Source: an uncultured Collinsella sp. (lineage in GTDB: Bacteria; Actinomycetota; Coriobacteriia; Coriobacteriales; Coriobacteriaceae). From it: a stretch of DNA of 53,899 nt. Where the stretch lies: contig UQMD01000016.1 in assembly GCA_900542155.1 (NCBI GenBank), positions 1 to 53,899 on the forward strand, written 5' to 3'. Below the pieces are notes generated by a model. That model was not told where the DNA came from. It made no database searches and was given only the letters and a program-made list of their open reading frames with translations. A program made the position numbers and the translations under genes. Of this stretch, positions 16,475 through 27,000 are shown piece by piece (position 1 is the stretch's first letter; each line of letters begins with the position of its first letter).

Positions 16475-16718
16475 GATTTTAACAGCGATTGCATTGGCGA
16501 CGACTGTCGCGGCTGGTGCCTTTGCTGGCTATAAGATCGCGACAGACGATGAACTTCGAGGTCGCTTGCTTCGAGGCGCGCAAGATATAGTCGACACTTC
16601 CAAGAAAAAAATGGATGTTATGACAGAAGACGTTGCCATGCGTACAGCTCAGGTAACGAAGAATCCCAAGATTAATCAAGGTTGGGTTAGTAACCAATGG
16701 GAAAATGTAGGCTATTAG
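16464..16718 (+). CDS. Small YtxH-like membrane protein
   Basis: The 84-residue product has one N-terminal membrane segment (ILTAIALATTVAAGAFAGYKIA) followed by a charged, helical tail, the general layout of YtxH-like proteins. The ATG at 16464 has GAGG just upstream and lies inside the end of parB (11-base overlap), so it is translated from the parAB message. Function unknown. A strong terminator follows. Confidence 0.7.
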   Translation: MRNKILTAIALATTVAAGAFAGYKIATDDELRGRLLRGAQDIVDTSKKKMDVMTEDVAMRTAQVTKNPKINQGWVSNQWENVGY

Positions 16719-16745
16719 GTACCTAACAATTACTCAGCATATTCT

Positions 16746-16787
16746 AAGGGGTCCATGTCTGATTCATGAGACAAGGACCCCTTATTT
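16746..16787 (+). terminator. Terminator of the parAB transcript
   Basis: A 9-bp stem (AAGGGGTCC / GGACCCCTT) extended by an inner TGTCT/AGACA pairing is followed by ATTTT. Confidence 0.8.
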
Positions 16788-16843
16788 TGGCCGTAAAAAA
16801 TGGGACAGGTAGCAGCTGATTCAAAATTAAGGTCAATAAATGA

Positions 16844-16880
16844 AACGACCCCGGTTGCATATTCTGCAACCGGGGTCGTT
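16844..16880 (-). terminator. rlmN terminator
   Basis: A perfect 16-bp stem (AACGACCCCGGTTGCA and its complement) with a 5-base loop lies 38 bases past the rlmN stop. On the minus strand it is followed by TTTCATTTATTG. Confidence 0.85.
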
Positions 16881-16883
16881 CGA

Positions 16884-16899
16884 TGTTTCACATGAAACG
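16884..16899. promoter_or_regulatory. Degenerate parS-like site near rlmN
   Basis: TGTTTCACATGAAACG matches parS at 14 of 16 positions and sits between the rlmN terminator and the rlmN stop codon, 2.2 kb from the perfect cluster. Confidence 0.45.
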
Positions 16900-16917
16900 T
16901 TTTGGGGTGCGACTCCC

Positions 16918-17970
16918 CTATGCGTTCTTCTGAACTTTGAAGCGCTGCTTCAGCTGTCCGCAAGCGGCGTCAATATCGTTACCACGGGAGTTACGAATCG
17001 TGGTCTCGATGCCACGAGACTCAAGGCGGCGCTGAAGATCTTCGACCTTATGAATCGGCGACGGCTTGAGCGGGCTGCCCTCGATGTCGTTAAGCCGAAT
17101 CAGGTTAACGTGGCACAGCGTTCCCTCGCAGAAGTCGCAGAGTGCCTGCATCTCGGGATTCGTATCGTTGACGCCTTCGATCATGGCATATTCATAGGTC
17201 GGGCGGCGGCCAGTCTTTTCGGTGTAGAGCTGAAGTGCCTCGTGAAGGCGGAGCAGCGTGTACTTCTTAACACCGGGCATGAGCTTATTGCGCGTCGACT
17301 GGATGGCGGAATGCAGGGAAACGGCAAGCGTGAACTGCTCGGGGATGTCGGCAAATTTGCGAATACCGGGAATAACGCCGCTGGTAGAGACGGTGAGATG
17401 ACGGGCGCCGATACCGATGCCATCGGGGTCGTTGAGGATACGCAGTGCCTTGAGAACCTCGTCGTAGTTGGCAAACGGCTCGCCCTGGCCCATGAAGACA
17501 ACGCTTGTGGCACGCTCGCCAAAGTCGTTGGATACATGAAGCACCTGGTCGACGATCTCTTGAGCGGTCAGAGAGCGCTTGAGGCCGTTGAGACCGGTAG
17601 CGCAAAAGGCGCAGCCCATGCCGCAGCCTGCCTGGGTGGAAACGCAGACGGAAAGCTTGTTACGACGGGGCATGCCGACAGTCTCGACGGAAATGCCATC
17701 GTGGTACTCGAGCAGATACTTGCGCGAGCCATCTTTGGAAACCTGCTTGGTGAGTTCAGTCGGCGTATCAAAGGCAAACGCCTCTTTAAGCTGCTCGCGG
17801 AAAGCCTTGGGAAGATTGGTCATATCGTCAAACGAACAAACGTTCTTCTCAAAGACCCATTCGATGAGCTGCTTCGCGCGGAAGGCGGGCTGGCCAAGTT
17901 CGGCCACGAGCTCGCGAATATCGTTTTGGCTCAAGTCGCGAATGTCCTGAGATTTAGTCCTGGGATTCAT
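16918..17970 (-). CDS. rlmN: Dual-specificity 23S rRNA/tRNA adenine-C2 methyltransferase RlmN
   Basis: RlmN is a radical-SAM enzyme that methylates A2503 of 23S rRNA (and A37 of some tRNAs). The 350-residue product has the cluster motif CGMGCAFC (C116, C120, C123), GQGEPFANY and a C-terminal catalytic cysteine (C337, in DIDAACGQL). A second catalytic Cys equivalent lies in the C-terminal third as in the family. Length is typical. It is a single-gene transcript read leftward against parAB and divergent from ddl. Confidence 0.95.
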   Translation of the reverse strand: MNPRTKSQDIRDLSQNDIRELVAELGQPAFRAKQLIEWVFEKNVCSFDDMTNLPKAFREQLKEAFAFDTPTELTKQVSKDGSRKYLLEYHDGISVETVGMPRRNKLSVCVSTQAGCGMGCAFCATGLNGLKRSLTAQEIVDQVLHVSNDFGERATSVVFMGQGEPFANYDEVLKALRILNDPDGIGIGARHLTVSTSGVIPGIRKFADIPEQFTLAVSLHSAIQSTRNKLMPGVKKYTLLRLHEALQLYTEKTGRRPTYEYAMIEGVNDTNPEMQALCDFCEGTLCHVNLIRLNDIEGSPLKPSPIHKVEDLQRRLESRGIETTIRNSRGNDIDAACGQLKQRFKVQKNA

Positions 17971-18055
17971 GGAAGCCTTTCGATTTTGGGGAAACGTAGA
18001 GGGTATCGCTACAATATGGTATCAGCTGCAGAAATTATAGAGGAGGAGTCTGCCC

Positions 18056-19021
18056 ATGCCGGGTAAAAGCCTAGAGAACATGCACGTAGCGGTCTTGGCG
18101 GGCGGTCATTCCGCCGAGCGCGAGATCTCGCTCGATTCGGGAAAGAACGTTGTGGTGGCACTGAAGGAAGCCGGCTACACCTCGGTGGAGCTGCTTGACA
18201 CGGCCGCTGATGACTTTATGGTAACCATGGCGACCGGCGGATTCGATGTGGCATTTATCGCCATGCACGGCGCCGGCGGTGAGGATGGCGCCATGCAGGG
18301 TGCCATGGAGACCCTGGGTATCCCCTACACGGCCTCGGGCGTACTTGCCAGCGCCTGCGGTGCCGACAAGGAGGTCTCTAAGCTCCTGTACGCCAAGGCG
18401 GGCATTCCCATTGCCCCCGGCCTTGCGCTCGAAGTGGGCGATGAAGTCGATATCGATCACGTTGTCGAGGTCTGTGGCGAGCGTTGCTTTGTGAAACCGG
18501 CCGTCAACGGTTCCAGCTATGGCATTTCCCTGGTCCACGAGCCCTCCGAGCTGCCTGCGGCTATCGCCAAGGCGTTTGAGTTTGGCGACAAAGTGCTGGT
18601 CGAGAAGTGTATCGAGGGTACCGAGATCACCGTCGGCGTATACGGCGAGGATGACGTGCGCGCCCTGCCGATTGTCGAGATCCGTAAGCCCGAGGACTGC
18701 GAGTTCTACGATCTGGACGTGAAGTATGTCGACCCTACGGACATCCATCGCATTCCGGCGCAGATTTCGCCCGAGAACTACGCTCGTGCCCAGGAGCTTG
18801 CCTGTGCTGCCCATAAGGCACTCGGCTGCCTGGGTATCTCGCGCAGCGATTTTATCGTGAGCGAGGACGGCCCCGTTATCCTCGAGACCAACACGATTCC
18901 CGGCATGACCGATACGTCGCTGTATCCGGATGAGATTCGCCACACCGATGACATGACGTTCCCGCAGGTCTGTGACAGCCTGATTCGCATGGGACTTCGT
19001 CGAGCGGGCGTTGCATGCTAA
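18056..19021 (+). CDS. ddl: D-alanine--D-alanine ligase
   Basis: Ddl makes the D-Ala-D-Ala end of peptidoglycan precursors. The 321-residue ATP-grasp product has AVLAGGHSAEREISLDSG at the N-terminus, FVKPAVNGSSYGISLV, EKCIEGTEITVGVYG and the metal-binding end VILETNTIPGMTDTSLYP. GGAGGAG lies seven bases before the ATG. The stop overlaps the start of the exonuclease-helicase gene (ATGCTAA), so the two are coupled. Confidence 0.95.
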   Translation: MPGKSLENMHVAVLAGGHSAEREISLDSGKNVVVALKEAGYTSVELLDTAADDFMVTMATGGFDVAFIAMHGAGGEDGAMQGAMETLGIPYTASGVLASACGADKEVSKLLYAKAGIPIAPGLALEVGDEVDIDHVVEVCGERCFVKPAVNGSSYGISLVHEPSELPAAIAKAFEFGDKVLVEKCIEGTEITVGVYGEDDVRALPIVEIRKPEDCEFYDLDVKYVDPTDIHRIPAQISPENYARAQELACAAHKALGCLGISRSDFIVSEDGPVILETNTIPGMTDTSLYPDEIRHTDDMTFPQVCDSLIRMGLRRAGVAC

Positions 19022-21909
19022 TCGAGGACGCTGTTTCGTCGGGAACGCCGCAGTTTGTCATCGATTCCTATGCCACGCTTGCCGAGCGCGCCAAAACCCA
19101 AGCGTTTGGTCTCATCGAGGAAGATGTTATCGTCCTCGATACCGAGACCACGGGTCTTTCGGTGCAGGACAACGAGCTGATCGAGATCTCGGCGGCCCGT
19201 CTTTCGGGCCGCGAGGTCATCGACCGCTTCGATACCTTCGTGCATCCCAGGCAGCTGATTCCCGCCGAGATTACCGAGCTCACGAGCATTACAAATGCCG
19301 ATGTTGCAGATGCCCCGTCGGCGGTTGAGGCCGTCGCCGCTCTCGCCGATTTTGTCGGTGGCTGCCCGGTGATCGCACACAACGCCACGTTCGACCGCTC
19401 GTTTATCGAGTCGGTCAAAGGCGGCGTCAACGTGAGCGATATTTGGATCGATTCGCTGGCGCTGTCGCGCATCGCGCTTCCGCGCCTGGCCTCGCACAAG
19501 CTGTCTTTTATGGCCGATCTGTTTGGCTGCGACTCGGTATCACACCGTGCCAATGCCGACGTCGACGCCCTGTGTGGCGTATGGCGCGTGTTGCTCGTGG
19601 CGCTCACCGACTTGCCTCAGGGCTTGATGGCGCGCCTGGCCGACATGTACCCCGACGTACCCTGGTCCTATCGTCCCATCTTCTCCTTCTTGGCGGGACA
19701 GAACCCCGGTTCCATCTTCTCTCTCAGCGCCGCCCGCGCCGACGTTCTCAAGGCCGATCGGGCCGATGATCGCGTTGATGCGGACGAGCTACCGGTCCTT
19801 AAGATGCCGAGCCGCGAGGAAATCGAGGCGGACTATGCCCCGGGCGGCCTGGTCAATCGCATGTATCCCACCTACGAGCCGCGCGATGAGCAGATCGCGA
19901 TGGCGCTCGAGGTCCGTGACGCGCTCGTTACGGGAACGCATCGCGTGATTGAGGCGGGGACGGGCGTCGGCAAATCGATGGCTTACCTGGTGCCTTTTGC
20001 CGAGGCAGCACGCCGTAACAACATCACGGTTGGTATTGCGACCAAATCGAACAATCTTGCCGACCAGCTCATGTACCATGAGCTGCCAAAACTTGCCGAG
20101 CAACTGAACGGTGGTCTGTCATTTTGCGCTCTCAAGGGGTATGACCACTATCCGTGCCTGCGCAAGCTCGAGCGCATGAGCCGCGGTCAGGTCGAGATCA
20201 CCGCCAAGCGCGATCCGGCGGACACGCTCACGGCGGTCGCGGTCATTATGGCGTACGTCTGCCAATCAGCCGATGGCGACCTCGACTCGCTCGGCATTCG
20301 GTGGCGCAGCGTCAACCGTCCCGACTTTACGACGGCCTCGCGCGAGTGTGCTCGTCGCCTCTGCCCGTTTTTCCCTGATAAATGTTTGGTCCACGGTGCT
20401 CGCCGTCGTGCGGCGCATGCCGATGTGGTGGTCACCAACCATTCCCTGCTGTTCCGTAACGTCGCGGCCGAGGGCAGGATTTTGCCTCCGATTCGTCATT
20501 GGGTAATCGACGAGGCCCATTCCATCGAGCGCGAGGCGCGCCGTCAGTGGGCGCGCGTGGTGTCGGCGGACGAATCACGCGTCCTGTTCGAGCGCCTGGG
20601 TGGCTCGAGCACCGGCGCACTAAGCCAGGTTTCCCGTGATTTGGCAACCTCCGAGGGCTCTACGCTCTATCTGGGCCTTACTGCCAAGGCGACGTCGACG
20701 GTTGCCCGCGCGAGCATGGCAATCGCCGACGTGTTCGATGGCGTTCGCGAGCTCGGCCGCCGTGCGCGTGGGGGTTATGACAATGCCAATCTATGGATTG
20801 GCCCCGAGCTGCGCGAATCTGACGACTGGCATGATTTCTTACAGTCGGCCTACGCTGCCATCGACGCATTGGAACAAGCTGACAAGAGCGTCGACGCGCT
20901 GGTGCAAGCCGTCGCCGTCGACAAGCCCGAGGTTGTTGTCGACCTGGGTGATATCTCGCGCCGCCTGCACGAGCTGGCCGAGAACCTCAAACTCATCATT
21001 GATGGCACCGATGAACACTACGTGTATTCGCTGCAGGTCAATCGCAGGCTGCGTGCCGGCGGAGAGTCAATGACCGCGGAGCGCATCGACATTGGCGAGG
21101 CCTTGGCAACCGAGTGGCTGCCCGAGGTTCACACGGCTATCTTTGCCTCAGCGACCATGACGGTGTCCAAAAGCTTTGAGCACTTCAACCATGCTGTCGG
21201 GCTTGATCGCATCGGTGCTTCAACGTCGTCATCGCTGCACTTGGACTCGAGCTACGACTTCGATTCGAATATGGCCGTGGTTGTGGCTGGGGATATTCCC
21301 GATCCACGCGACCGCGAAGGCTATCTTTCGGCGCTCGAGCGTGTGCTGGTCGACGCTCATCTTGCCATGGGCGGCTCGGTGCTCACGCTGTTCACCAACA
21401 GGCGTGATATGGAGGAGCTGTACGCTCGCGTCGAGCCCAAGATGGCCCGTGCGGGTCTGGAGCTCAACTGCCAGCAGCGCAACTCATCTCCTCGTCGCCT
21501 ACGCGACCGGTTTATCAACGAGCCGACCTCGTCGCTTTTTGCGCTTAAGGCCTTCTGGGAGGGGTTTGACGCCAGCGGCGAGACGCTGCGCTGCGTCATC
21601 ATTCCCAAGCTGCCGTTCTCGAGCCCCACGGACCCGCTCTCGTGCGAGCGCAACCTGCGCGAAGACCGCGCTTGGGCGCGCTATTCGCTGCCCGAGGCAG
21701 TGCTCGAGGTCAAGCAGGCGGCCGGCCGCCTTATCCGCTCGTCGACTGATTGCGGCGTGCTGATTCTGGCCGACCCGCGCCTGGTGACGAAGGGCTACGG
21801 AAAGAAGTTCTTAACGTCGCTGCCCACGAGCTCCTACCAGCGCATCGAATCGGCACAGATCGGTCACTATCTGCAACTGTGGCGCGCACGCCACGAGCGG
21901 CGGCGCTAA
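19015..21909 (+). CDS. dinG: DinG-type fused 3'-5' exonuclease and XPD-like helicase
   Basis: The 964-residue product joins a DnaQ-like exonuclease (VLDTETTGL, HNATFDRSFI, HRANADVDAL; residues about 38-190) to a superfamily-2 helicase (Walker A IEAGTGVGKS, box VIDEAHSIE, C-terminal AAGRLIRSSTDCGVLILADPR). This matches Gram-positive DinG, about 930 residues. Four cysteines between Walker A and DEAH (in HYPCLRK, RECARRLC and PDKC) could hold the iron-sulphur cluster of XPD/DinG helicases. Gram-positive homologues with an active exonuclease can lack helicase activity, so the biochemical role is open. It overlaps ddl by seven bases and ends tail-to-tail (4-base overlap) with the WYL gene. Confidence 0.9.
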   Translation: MLIEDAVSSGTPQFVIDSYATLAERAKTQAFGLIEEDVIVLDTETTGLSVQDNELIEISAARLSGREVIDRFDTFVHPRQLIPAEITELTSITNADVADAPSAVEAVAALADFVGGCPVIAHNATFDRSFIESVKGGVNVSDIWIDSLALSRIALPRLASHKLSFMADLFGCDSVSHRANADVDALCGVWRVLLVALTDLPQGLMARLADMYPDVPWSYRPIFSFLAGQNPGSIFSLSAARADVLKADRADDRVDADELPVLKMPSREEIEADYAPGGLVNRMYPTYEPRDEQIAMALEVRDALVTGTHRVIEAGTGVGKSMAYLVPFAEAARRNNITVGIATKSNNLADQLMYHELPKLAEQLNGGLSFCALKGYDHYPCLRKLERMSRGQVEITAKRDPADTLTAVAVIMAYVCQSADGDLDSLGIRWRSVNRPDFTTASRECARRLCPFFPDKCLVHGARRRAAHADVVVTNHSLLFRNVAAEGRILPPIRHWVIDEAHSIEREARRQWARVVSADESRVLFERLGGSSTGALSQVSRDLATSEGSTLYLGLTAKATSTVARASMAIADVFDGVRELGRRARGGYDNANLWIGPELRESDDWHDFLQSAYAAIDALEQADKSVDALVQAVAVDKPEVVVDLGDISRRLHELAENLKLIIDGTDEHYVYSLQVNRRLRAGGESMTAERIDIGEALATEWLPEVHTAIFASATMTVSKSFEHFNHAVGLDRIGASTSSSLHLDSSYDFDSNMAVVVAGDIPDPRDREGYLSALERVLVDAHLAMGGSVLTLFTNRRDMEELYARVEPKMARAGLELNCQQRNSSPRRLRDRFINEPTSSLFALKAFWEGFDASGETLRCVIIPKLPFSSPTDPLSCERNLREDRAWARYSLPEAVLEVKQAAGRLIRSSTDCGVLILADPRLVTKGYGKKFLTSLPTSSYQRIESAQIGHYLQLWRARHERRR

Positions 21910-22823
21910 AGCGGACAGACGAGGGTTTTTGCCATATCGCACAGACGCTTTGACAGGGTGGGGTCATCCAAGATGCGGATGGCTCCGCCCGCTGCGATTA
22001 TCTGGCTCAGTAGCCAACGCTCGGAGCCGTAATGCACGGTTACCGTTGCCATGTCTGCCCCGCTGCGCTCGATGAGGGTGATGCCGGCCCAGTCCAGATG
22101 CTCCGCCATATCGAATGGCATCAAGAGCTTTGCGCTACGCTGCGTCCGGGCAAGGGAATCGCGGAGGGATGCGACGTCCGGTGCGTGAGGCACGACGGAG
22201 TCTTCCGTCAAGGTGAGTCCCTCGATTTTATCCATGCGATAGGTGCGCTGCTCATCGACTGCGATGTCCCAGGCAATCAGGTATGTTTGGTCGCCGTTTG
22301 CCGTAATGCGCAAGGGGTCGACCAGACGCTCGCGTGGCCGTGCATCGTCCATCGAGCGATACGAGATGAGGCAGCGAACGCCGTCCTGAATGGCGCAGCT
22401 CAGCTGCTGCCAGTGCGACCCGTGGTTGACGGTGTCAAAGACGCGCTGGTTATAGCCGAGCTTTTCGGGTAGAAGAGCGTGTCGAATCCGAGCTGCCGTC
22501 TGCGGCTCGATCCCCAACGATTCAAGTTCGTGGTTGAGCACAGCGCCCTCGGCGGCACTCAAGCGCAACGGTAGCACACGTCCGGCGTCACCGGTGAGGA
22601 CCGCACGCTCGCCGTGGCATTCGCAGATGATGCGCGCACCCGATTCTCGGTCCGCGAGCGTCGAGACGATCTCGAGAATCTCGTCGAGCGACACTCCCGT
22701 GATGTCAAAGCGACTGCAAATCTCAGTTCGTGTCATGCCGCTCTCGCCGGCGGCGTAGAGGGCCTCCATGATGTCGATGGCGCGCGAGAGCCTCTGCTCG
22801 CTGGTGAGTTTACGCACGGGCAT
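21906..22823 (-). CDS. WYL-domain regulator, PafC-like
   Basis: The 305-residue product has an N-terminal helix-turn-helix (SRAIDIMEALYAAGESGMTRTEICSRF), a central WYL-type ligand domain (CLISYRSMDDARPRERLVDPLRITANGDQTYLIAWDIAVDEQRTYRMDKI) and a C-terminal WCX extension. Together with the gene just upstream it forms a pair like PafB-PafC, the actinobacterial DNA-damage transcription factors that sense single-stranded DNA. The ATG at 22823 is preferred, with AAAGGA upstream; it overlaps the first WYL gene by 14 bases. No proteasome genes are nearby, so function is inferred only from the family. Confidence 0.85.
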   Translation of the reverse strand: MPVRKLTSEQRLSRAIDIMEALYAAGESGMTRTEICSRFDITGVSLDEILEIVSTLADRESGARIICECHGERAVLTGDAGRVLPLRLSAAEGAVLNHELESLGIEPQTAARIRHALLPEKLGYNQRVFDTVNHGSHWQQLSCAIQDGVRCLISYRSMDDARPRERLVDPLRITANGDQTYLIAWDIAVDEQRTYRMDKIEGLTLTEDSVVPHAPDVASLRDSLARTQRSAKLLMPFDMAEHLDWAGITLIERSGADMATVTVHYGSERWLLSQIIAAGGAIRILDDPTLSKRLCDMAKTLVCPL

Positions 22824-23832
22824 GCTCGTGCACCGTCCTTTCAATGAGGTGGTTCCACGCCTGCTTGAGCGATTTGGGGGCCATGGGCCTCATGCCGTCC
22901 ATGGCGTGGGCCATGCAAAATGAGGCGGCGGCTTCAAGATCGCGCACGTCAACGGTCCAAGTCCATCCCGAATCGGTGTGTGCGAGCTCACCTCGCCCGC
23001 GCGTGAGGCCGTTGATCATATCGATCTGCGTCTGCGGGGCGAACGAGAACGTAGCCGCAACGGGCGGGCGGTCGGCAAAATCGAATTCAAAGAACAGGTA
23101 GTCGTTGAGATTGAAGTCTGCAGGGATGGCGTAGGCCTTCGAAGGACGCCAAGCGCGAACGATACGGTCGCAGCGGAATGTCCTGATGTCGTCGGTGGCA
23201 TTGTCGAGGCCGCAGAAGTACGCAACGCCCTCGCGCTCGAACATGCCGTAGACGCAGACGGTACGCTCTTTCTGCTCACCGCGTCCGTTCTGATATAAAA
23301 ATCGCAGCGCGCATCGCTCGGCAAAGGCGCTCCATACCGCATCGACGGTGGGAGAGCGGCGGATCGGTGCTTCGTCCGCCGTCGTCCTGCCGGTGAGGTA
23401 GGCAATCTTGGAACGAATATCGGCAAGCGGCGCGGCAAAAGTGGATGAGCCGGCCGCTATTGTCTGGTCGATAGCGTTGAGCAGGATATCGGCGTCGTCT
23501 GCGGTGATGAGGCCGCCTGCCGCAAACGTGTGCTCGCGGTCGATTGTCCATGAGCTTTCCTCGGTCTCCTGCGCGCCGGCGGGGCGAACCTCCTTGATTA
23601 AGATGCCGCGTTCGAGCAGTTTGTCACGATCGCGCCGAAACTTGCGCTTATCCGAGTCGATATTGCCCGAGCCATATCCCAGGTCAGAATCCAAGACGAT
23701 CTGCTCGGTCGTCAGCGGTTCGGGGGAGCTGTTGAGCACAAAGAAAAGATTGAGGATGCGCTGAGCCGTTTTATCGAAACTGGGCTCCGAATTCCCCTTT
23801 TTAATTGTCGCGGTCGCGTCGCTTGCCGTCAT
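22810..23832 (-). CDS. WYL-domain regulator, PafB-like
   Basis: The 340-residue product starts with a disordered stretch and a winged-helix domain (RILNLFFVLNSSPEPLTTEQIV...KRKFRRDRDKLLERGI), then a WYL domain (RFLYQNGRGEQKERTVCVYGMFEREGVAYFCGLDNATDDIRTFRCDRI) and a WCX-like C-terminus. It is the first gene of a two-gene WYL operon and overlaps the second by 14 bases. The arrangement fits a heterodimeric or fused PafBC-type regulator. It is transcribed divergently from the M28-like gene across a roughly 200-bp gap. Confidence 0.85.
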   Translation of the reverse strand: MTASDATATIKKGNSEPSFDKTAQRILNLFFVLNSSPEPLTTEQIVLDSDLGYGSGNIDSDKRKFRRDRDKLLERGILIKEVRPAGAQETEESSWTIDREHTFAAGGLITADDADILLNAIDQTIAAGSSTFAAPLADIRSKIAYLTGRTTADEAPIRRSPTVDAVWSAFAERCALRFLYQNGRGEQKERTVCVYGMFEREGVAYFCGLDNATDDIRTFRCDRIVRAWRPSKAYAIPADFNLNDYLFFEFDFADRPPVAATFSFAPQTQIDMINGLTRGRGELAHTDSGWTWTVDVRDLEAAASFCMAHAMDGMRPMAPKSLKQAWNHLIERTVHEHARA

Positions 23833-24030
23833 AGAGTCCTCGCATGAGAAGGTGGTTTGCTGCCATGATTTTAGTCCGATATGGAGATTAGGCTATATCC
23901 TTGTCCGCTCGGGGCGTTAAGATGGCCCGAATTCGGTCGTTTGCGCTCGCTCGGGGTATACTTTCGACTATATACGGTTCTAATGTGCATGCATTGGGCC
24001 TATTTGTCGGATTATGGATGTGGAGCGCAC

Positions 24031-27000
24031 ATGGCGAACACCCAGAACTATATTAACCACCTGCTGCAGAACACCGGCATCACGCCGGCATGCAGCGAAG
24101 AAGAGCGCTTGGCTGCCGAGGATATCGCTCAGATCTTCCGCAACCACGGCTTTGATCCCGAGGTTCAGGAGTTCAATGCCCCGGCGCCCAGCAGGTTGGC
24201 ATTTGCCGTTACCGGTATTCTTGCGTTTGCCGGCGCCCTGCTGATGGGCATCGGTGGCGGCATCGGCTTGGTCGGCACCTTGCTGGCCATTGTCGGCGCC
24301 GTTCTTTACGTGCTCGAGCGCACGGGCCACCCCGTGGTTTCGCGCCTGGGCAAGACGGGCGTGAGCCAAAATGTCATCGCCTACCACAAGGCCTCGGGCC
24401 CGCTCGCGTCTCCGCGCAACCGCCCGGTGGTCGTTGTCGCACACTACGACTCTCCCCGTGCTGAGCTGCTCGCCCGCGAGCCCTATGCTTCGTATCGTGC
24501 GCTCATCGCCAAGCTGTTGCCCGTTGCCACGGTTGCCCCTGCTGCCGTTGCCATCTTGCGTATCCTGCCGCTCCCCGGCGCGCTCAAGGTTCTGCTGTGG
24601 ATTGTCGCGATCCTCGCTTCCCTCGTTGCGCTCGCCAACGCGGCAAACATCATTTCTAACCGTTTTGTGCTTCCCTATACGTCCGGCGCAGTGTGCAACA
24701 AGTCTTCTGTCGCCGCTATGCTCGGCGTTATGGACAACGTTGCTCCCTTCCAGGGCGAAAACGAGTTTCCCGACGATGTTCCGTTCGATACCTATTTTGG
24801 GGAGCAGAAGCGTCGTGCCGAGGAGATGGCGCGCGCAGCAGCGGAGTATGCCGCGGCCCAACAGCAAAACGACTACGGCAACACCATCGAGTATGAAGAG
24901 CCTACCTACGCCGAGGACGAGTTCGGTCAGCCGATTGCTCCCGACGCTCAGACCGAGCCCGAACAGGGCGAGGCTTTCGACGAGCAGATCGAGGGCTTTG
25001 AGGGTGCGTCTGCCGACGAGACGCTGATTGGCGCCATCGTGCCCGAGGATCAGAATCAGGCTGTCCAGGCCGAAGAGTTCAATGACGAGGTTCCCACTGC
25101 CGAGCCGGCGGAGGAGCCTGTCGCGGCCGAGCCCGAGCCCAGGCTCTATCGCAATGCCGCCGGCAACATCCGCTTTGGTTCGGATGCCATCCGTGCGCTC
25201 GGAATGCTTCCCGAGTCCTGCACGCTCGATTACGAGGAAGGCGAGGAGCCGACGTTTGAGCCCGAGCCTGCCCCCGTCGTGACTGCATCTGCGCCCGTTG
25301 TCGCCGTGGATGATGAGTCTGCCGCGGTTGCCGCTGCCGTTGCCGAGCCCGAGGCGGTGTCCGCGATCGATCCCGCGGCAGGACTGGACATTTTGGCTCC
25401 CGCCGCGCCGGCGCAAGACGTTAGGGACGAGCCTGACGACGATTACGCTGAACAGCCGAGGCGCGTGTCTTACGAGAGCGATACTGATTTCTCGGCCGAG
25501 ATTCCCGCGGCAACGCCCCATGCCGATATTGCATCCGCGTTCTCTTCGATTGGCGCCAGCGCTTCCAACTTCTTTAAGGGTGCGCTTGCAAAGGGCAGGA
25601 AATTTGTCGACGATTTCGAGGGGAAGCGCGTTGCCGCACGCGAGGCTGCCGAGCAGGAGGCTATCGCTCAGCAGCAGGCAGCCGAGGCGGCACGTGAGCG
25701 CGCGGCGCAAGAGTTCGAGCAGAACGAGGCTATGCAGTCCGTGCCTGTCGACGCCGCCGAAGCTACAACGTCCTTTGAGGCTCAGCAGCACGTCGATAGC
25801 ACCATGTCGTTTGATGCCGCGCAGTTCGATTCCACGATAACGTTTGAAAAGCAAGGCACCGCGATTGCCGAGCCCCTTCCTGTTTCCGATGAGCAGGGCG
25901 ACGCGGCAGACGATGACGAGCCTATTGATGCTGCCGAAATCCAAGATGCCGCCGGGCACGAGCCCGTCGAGGTCAACTGTGACGAAGAGCAATACGCGGC
26001 AGCCGATCAAGGTGATTCGACCGAGGTCGAGCAGGAGGAAGTGCCTGCGGTTTCCGAGGCTCCCGAGACAGATGAGTCGAGGCCTTACTCCACGCAGATT
26101 TTCACCATGCCGACCCCGAGTGGTTCCGGTGCCACGGTTGCCGATGTTGCTCCCACCCAGGACGAAACGGTCGATTCCCTTATGGCCCAGATTTCCTCCC
26201 AGGCATCACCGCGTCCGCAGGTGAATGTTCCCGATCCGGCGTCGGCTCCGTCGCCTGCACCTTCCTCGTCTCCGCTGGCTTCGGTCCCCGATCCGTCGCT
26301 GCCGTCGATGAAGCAGGCAAACGTTGCGTCTCGCACGTCGCTGTTCGACCTTCCCGACCCCTCCGCACAGGTCAACGACCCCTTTGCTACCGCTCAGGGT
26401 CCCGAACCAACATCGGCACCCGTTGCGCCTCCTAGGCCCGTTGCGTCGGGCGCTCAGCCGATCGAGACCATTTCGGCTCCCGCCCCGGCGGCGCCCAAGT
26501 CTCGCAAGCGCGGCCTGGGCGGCCTGTTCGGTCGTAAAAAGAAAAACGAACAGGACAGCATGAGTGATTGGCTGGGCGTCGAAGACGATTACGATGCCAA
26601 GAAGTCCGGTCGCGGCATCGGTTCGTGGGATAATTTCGAGGACGATAACGATGGCTGGAAGGGCGGCGCTACGTCTTCCGACGGCGCTTCTTCCGAAGAT
26701 ATGCTCTCGGCTGTCGCCTCTATGGGCGACGATGAGCTGCTCGGTCACGATATCTGGTTTGTGGCAACGGGCGCCTCGGATTGTGATGGCGCCGGTATGA
26801 AGGCCTTCTTGGCTTCGCATCGCGATAAGCTCCGCGGCGTCTTCTTCATCAATCTTGAATCCGTCGGCGCCGGTAGGCTTTCGGTGGTGACGGTTGAGGG
26901 CGAACAGCAGCTGCTCAAGGGCGATCGCCGCATCATGAACCTGGTCAGCAAGGTGTGCAAGTCGTTCCATGTCGATTGTGGCGCGCTCGAGATGCCCTAT

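Noticed and set aside
23980..26010. Long minus-strand frame opposite the M28-like gene, and a similar one at 26206-27222
   Set aside because: Both mirror the biased codons of the disordered insert; no ribosome site or domain.
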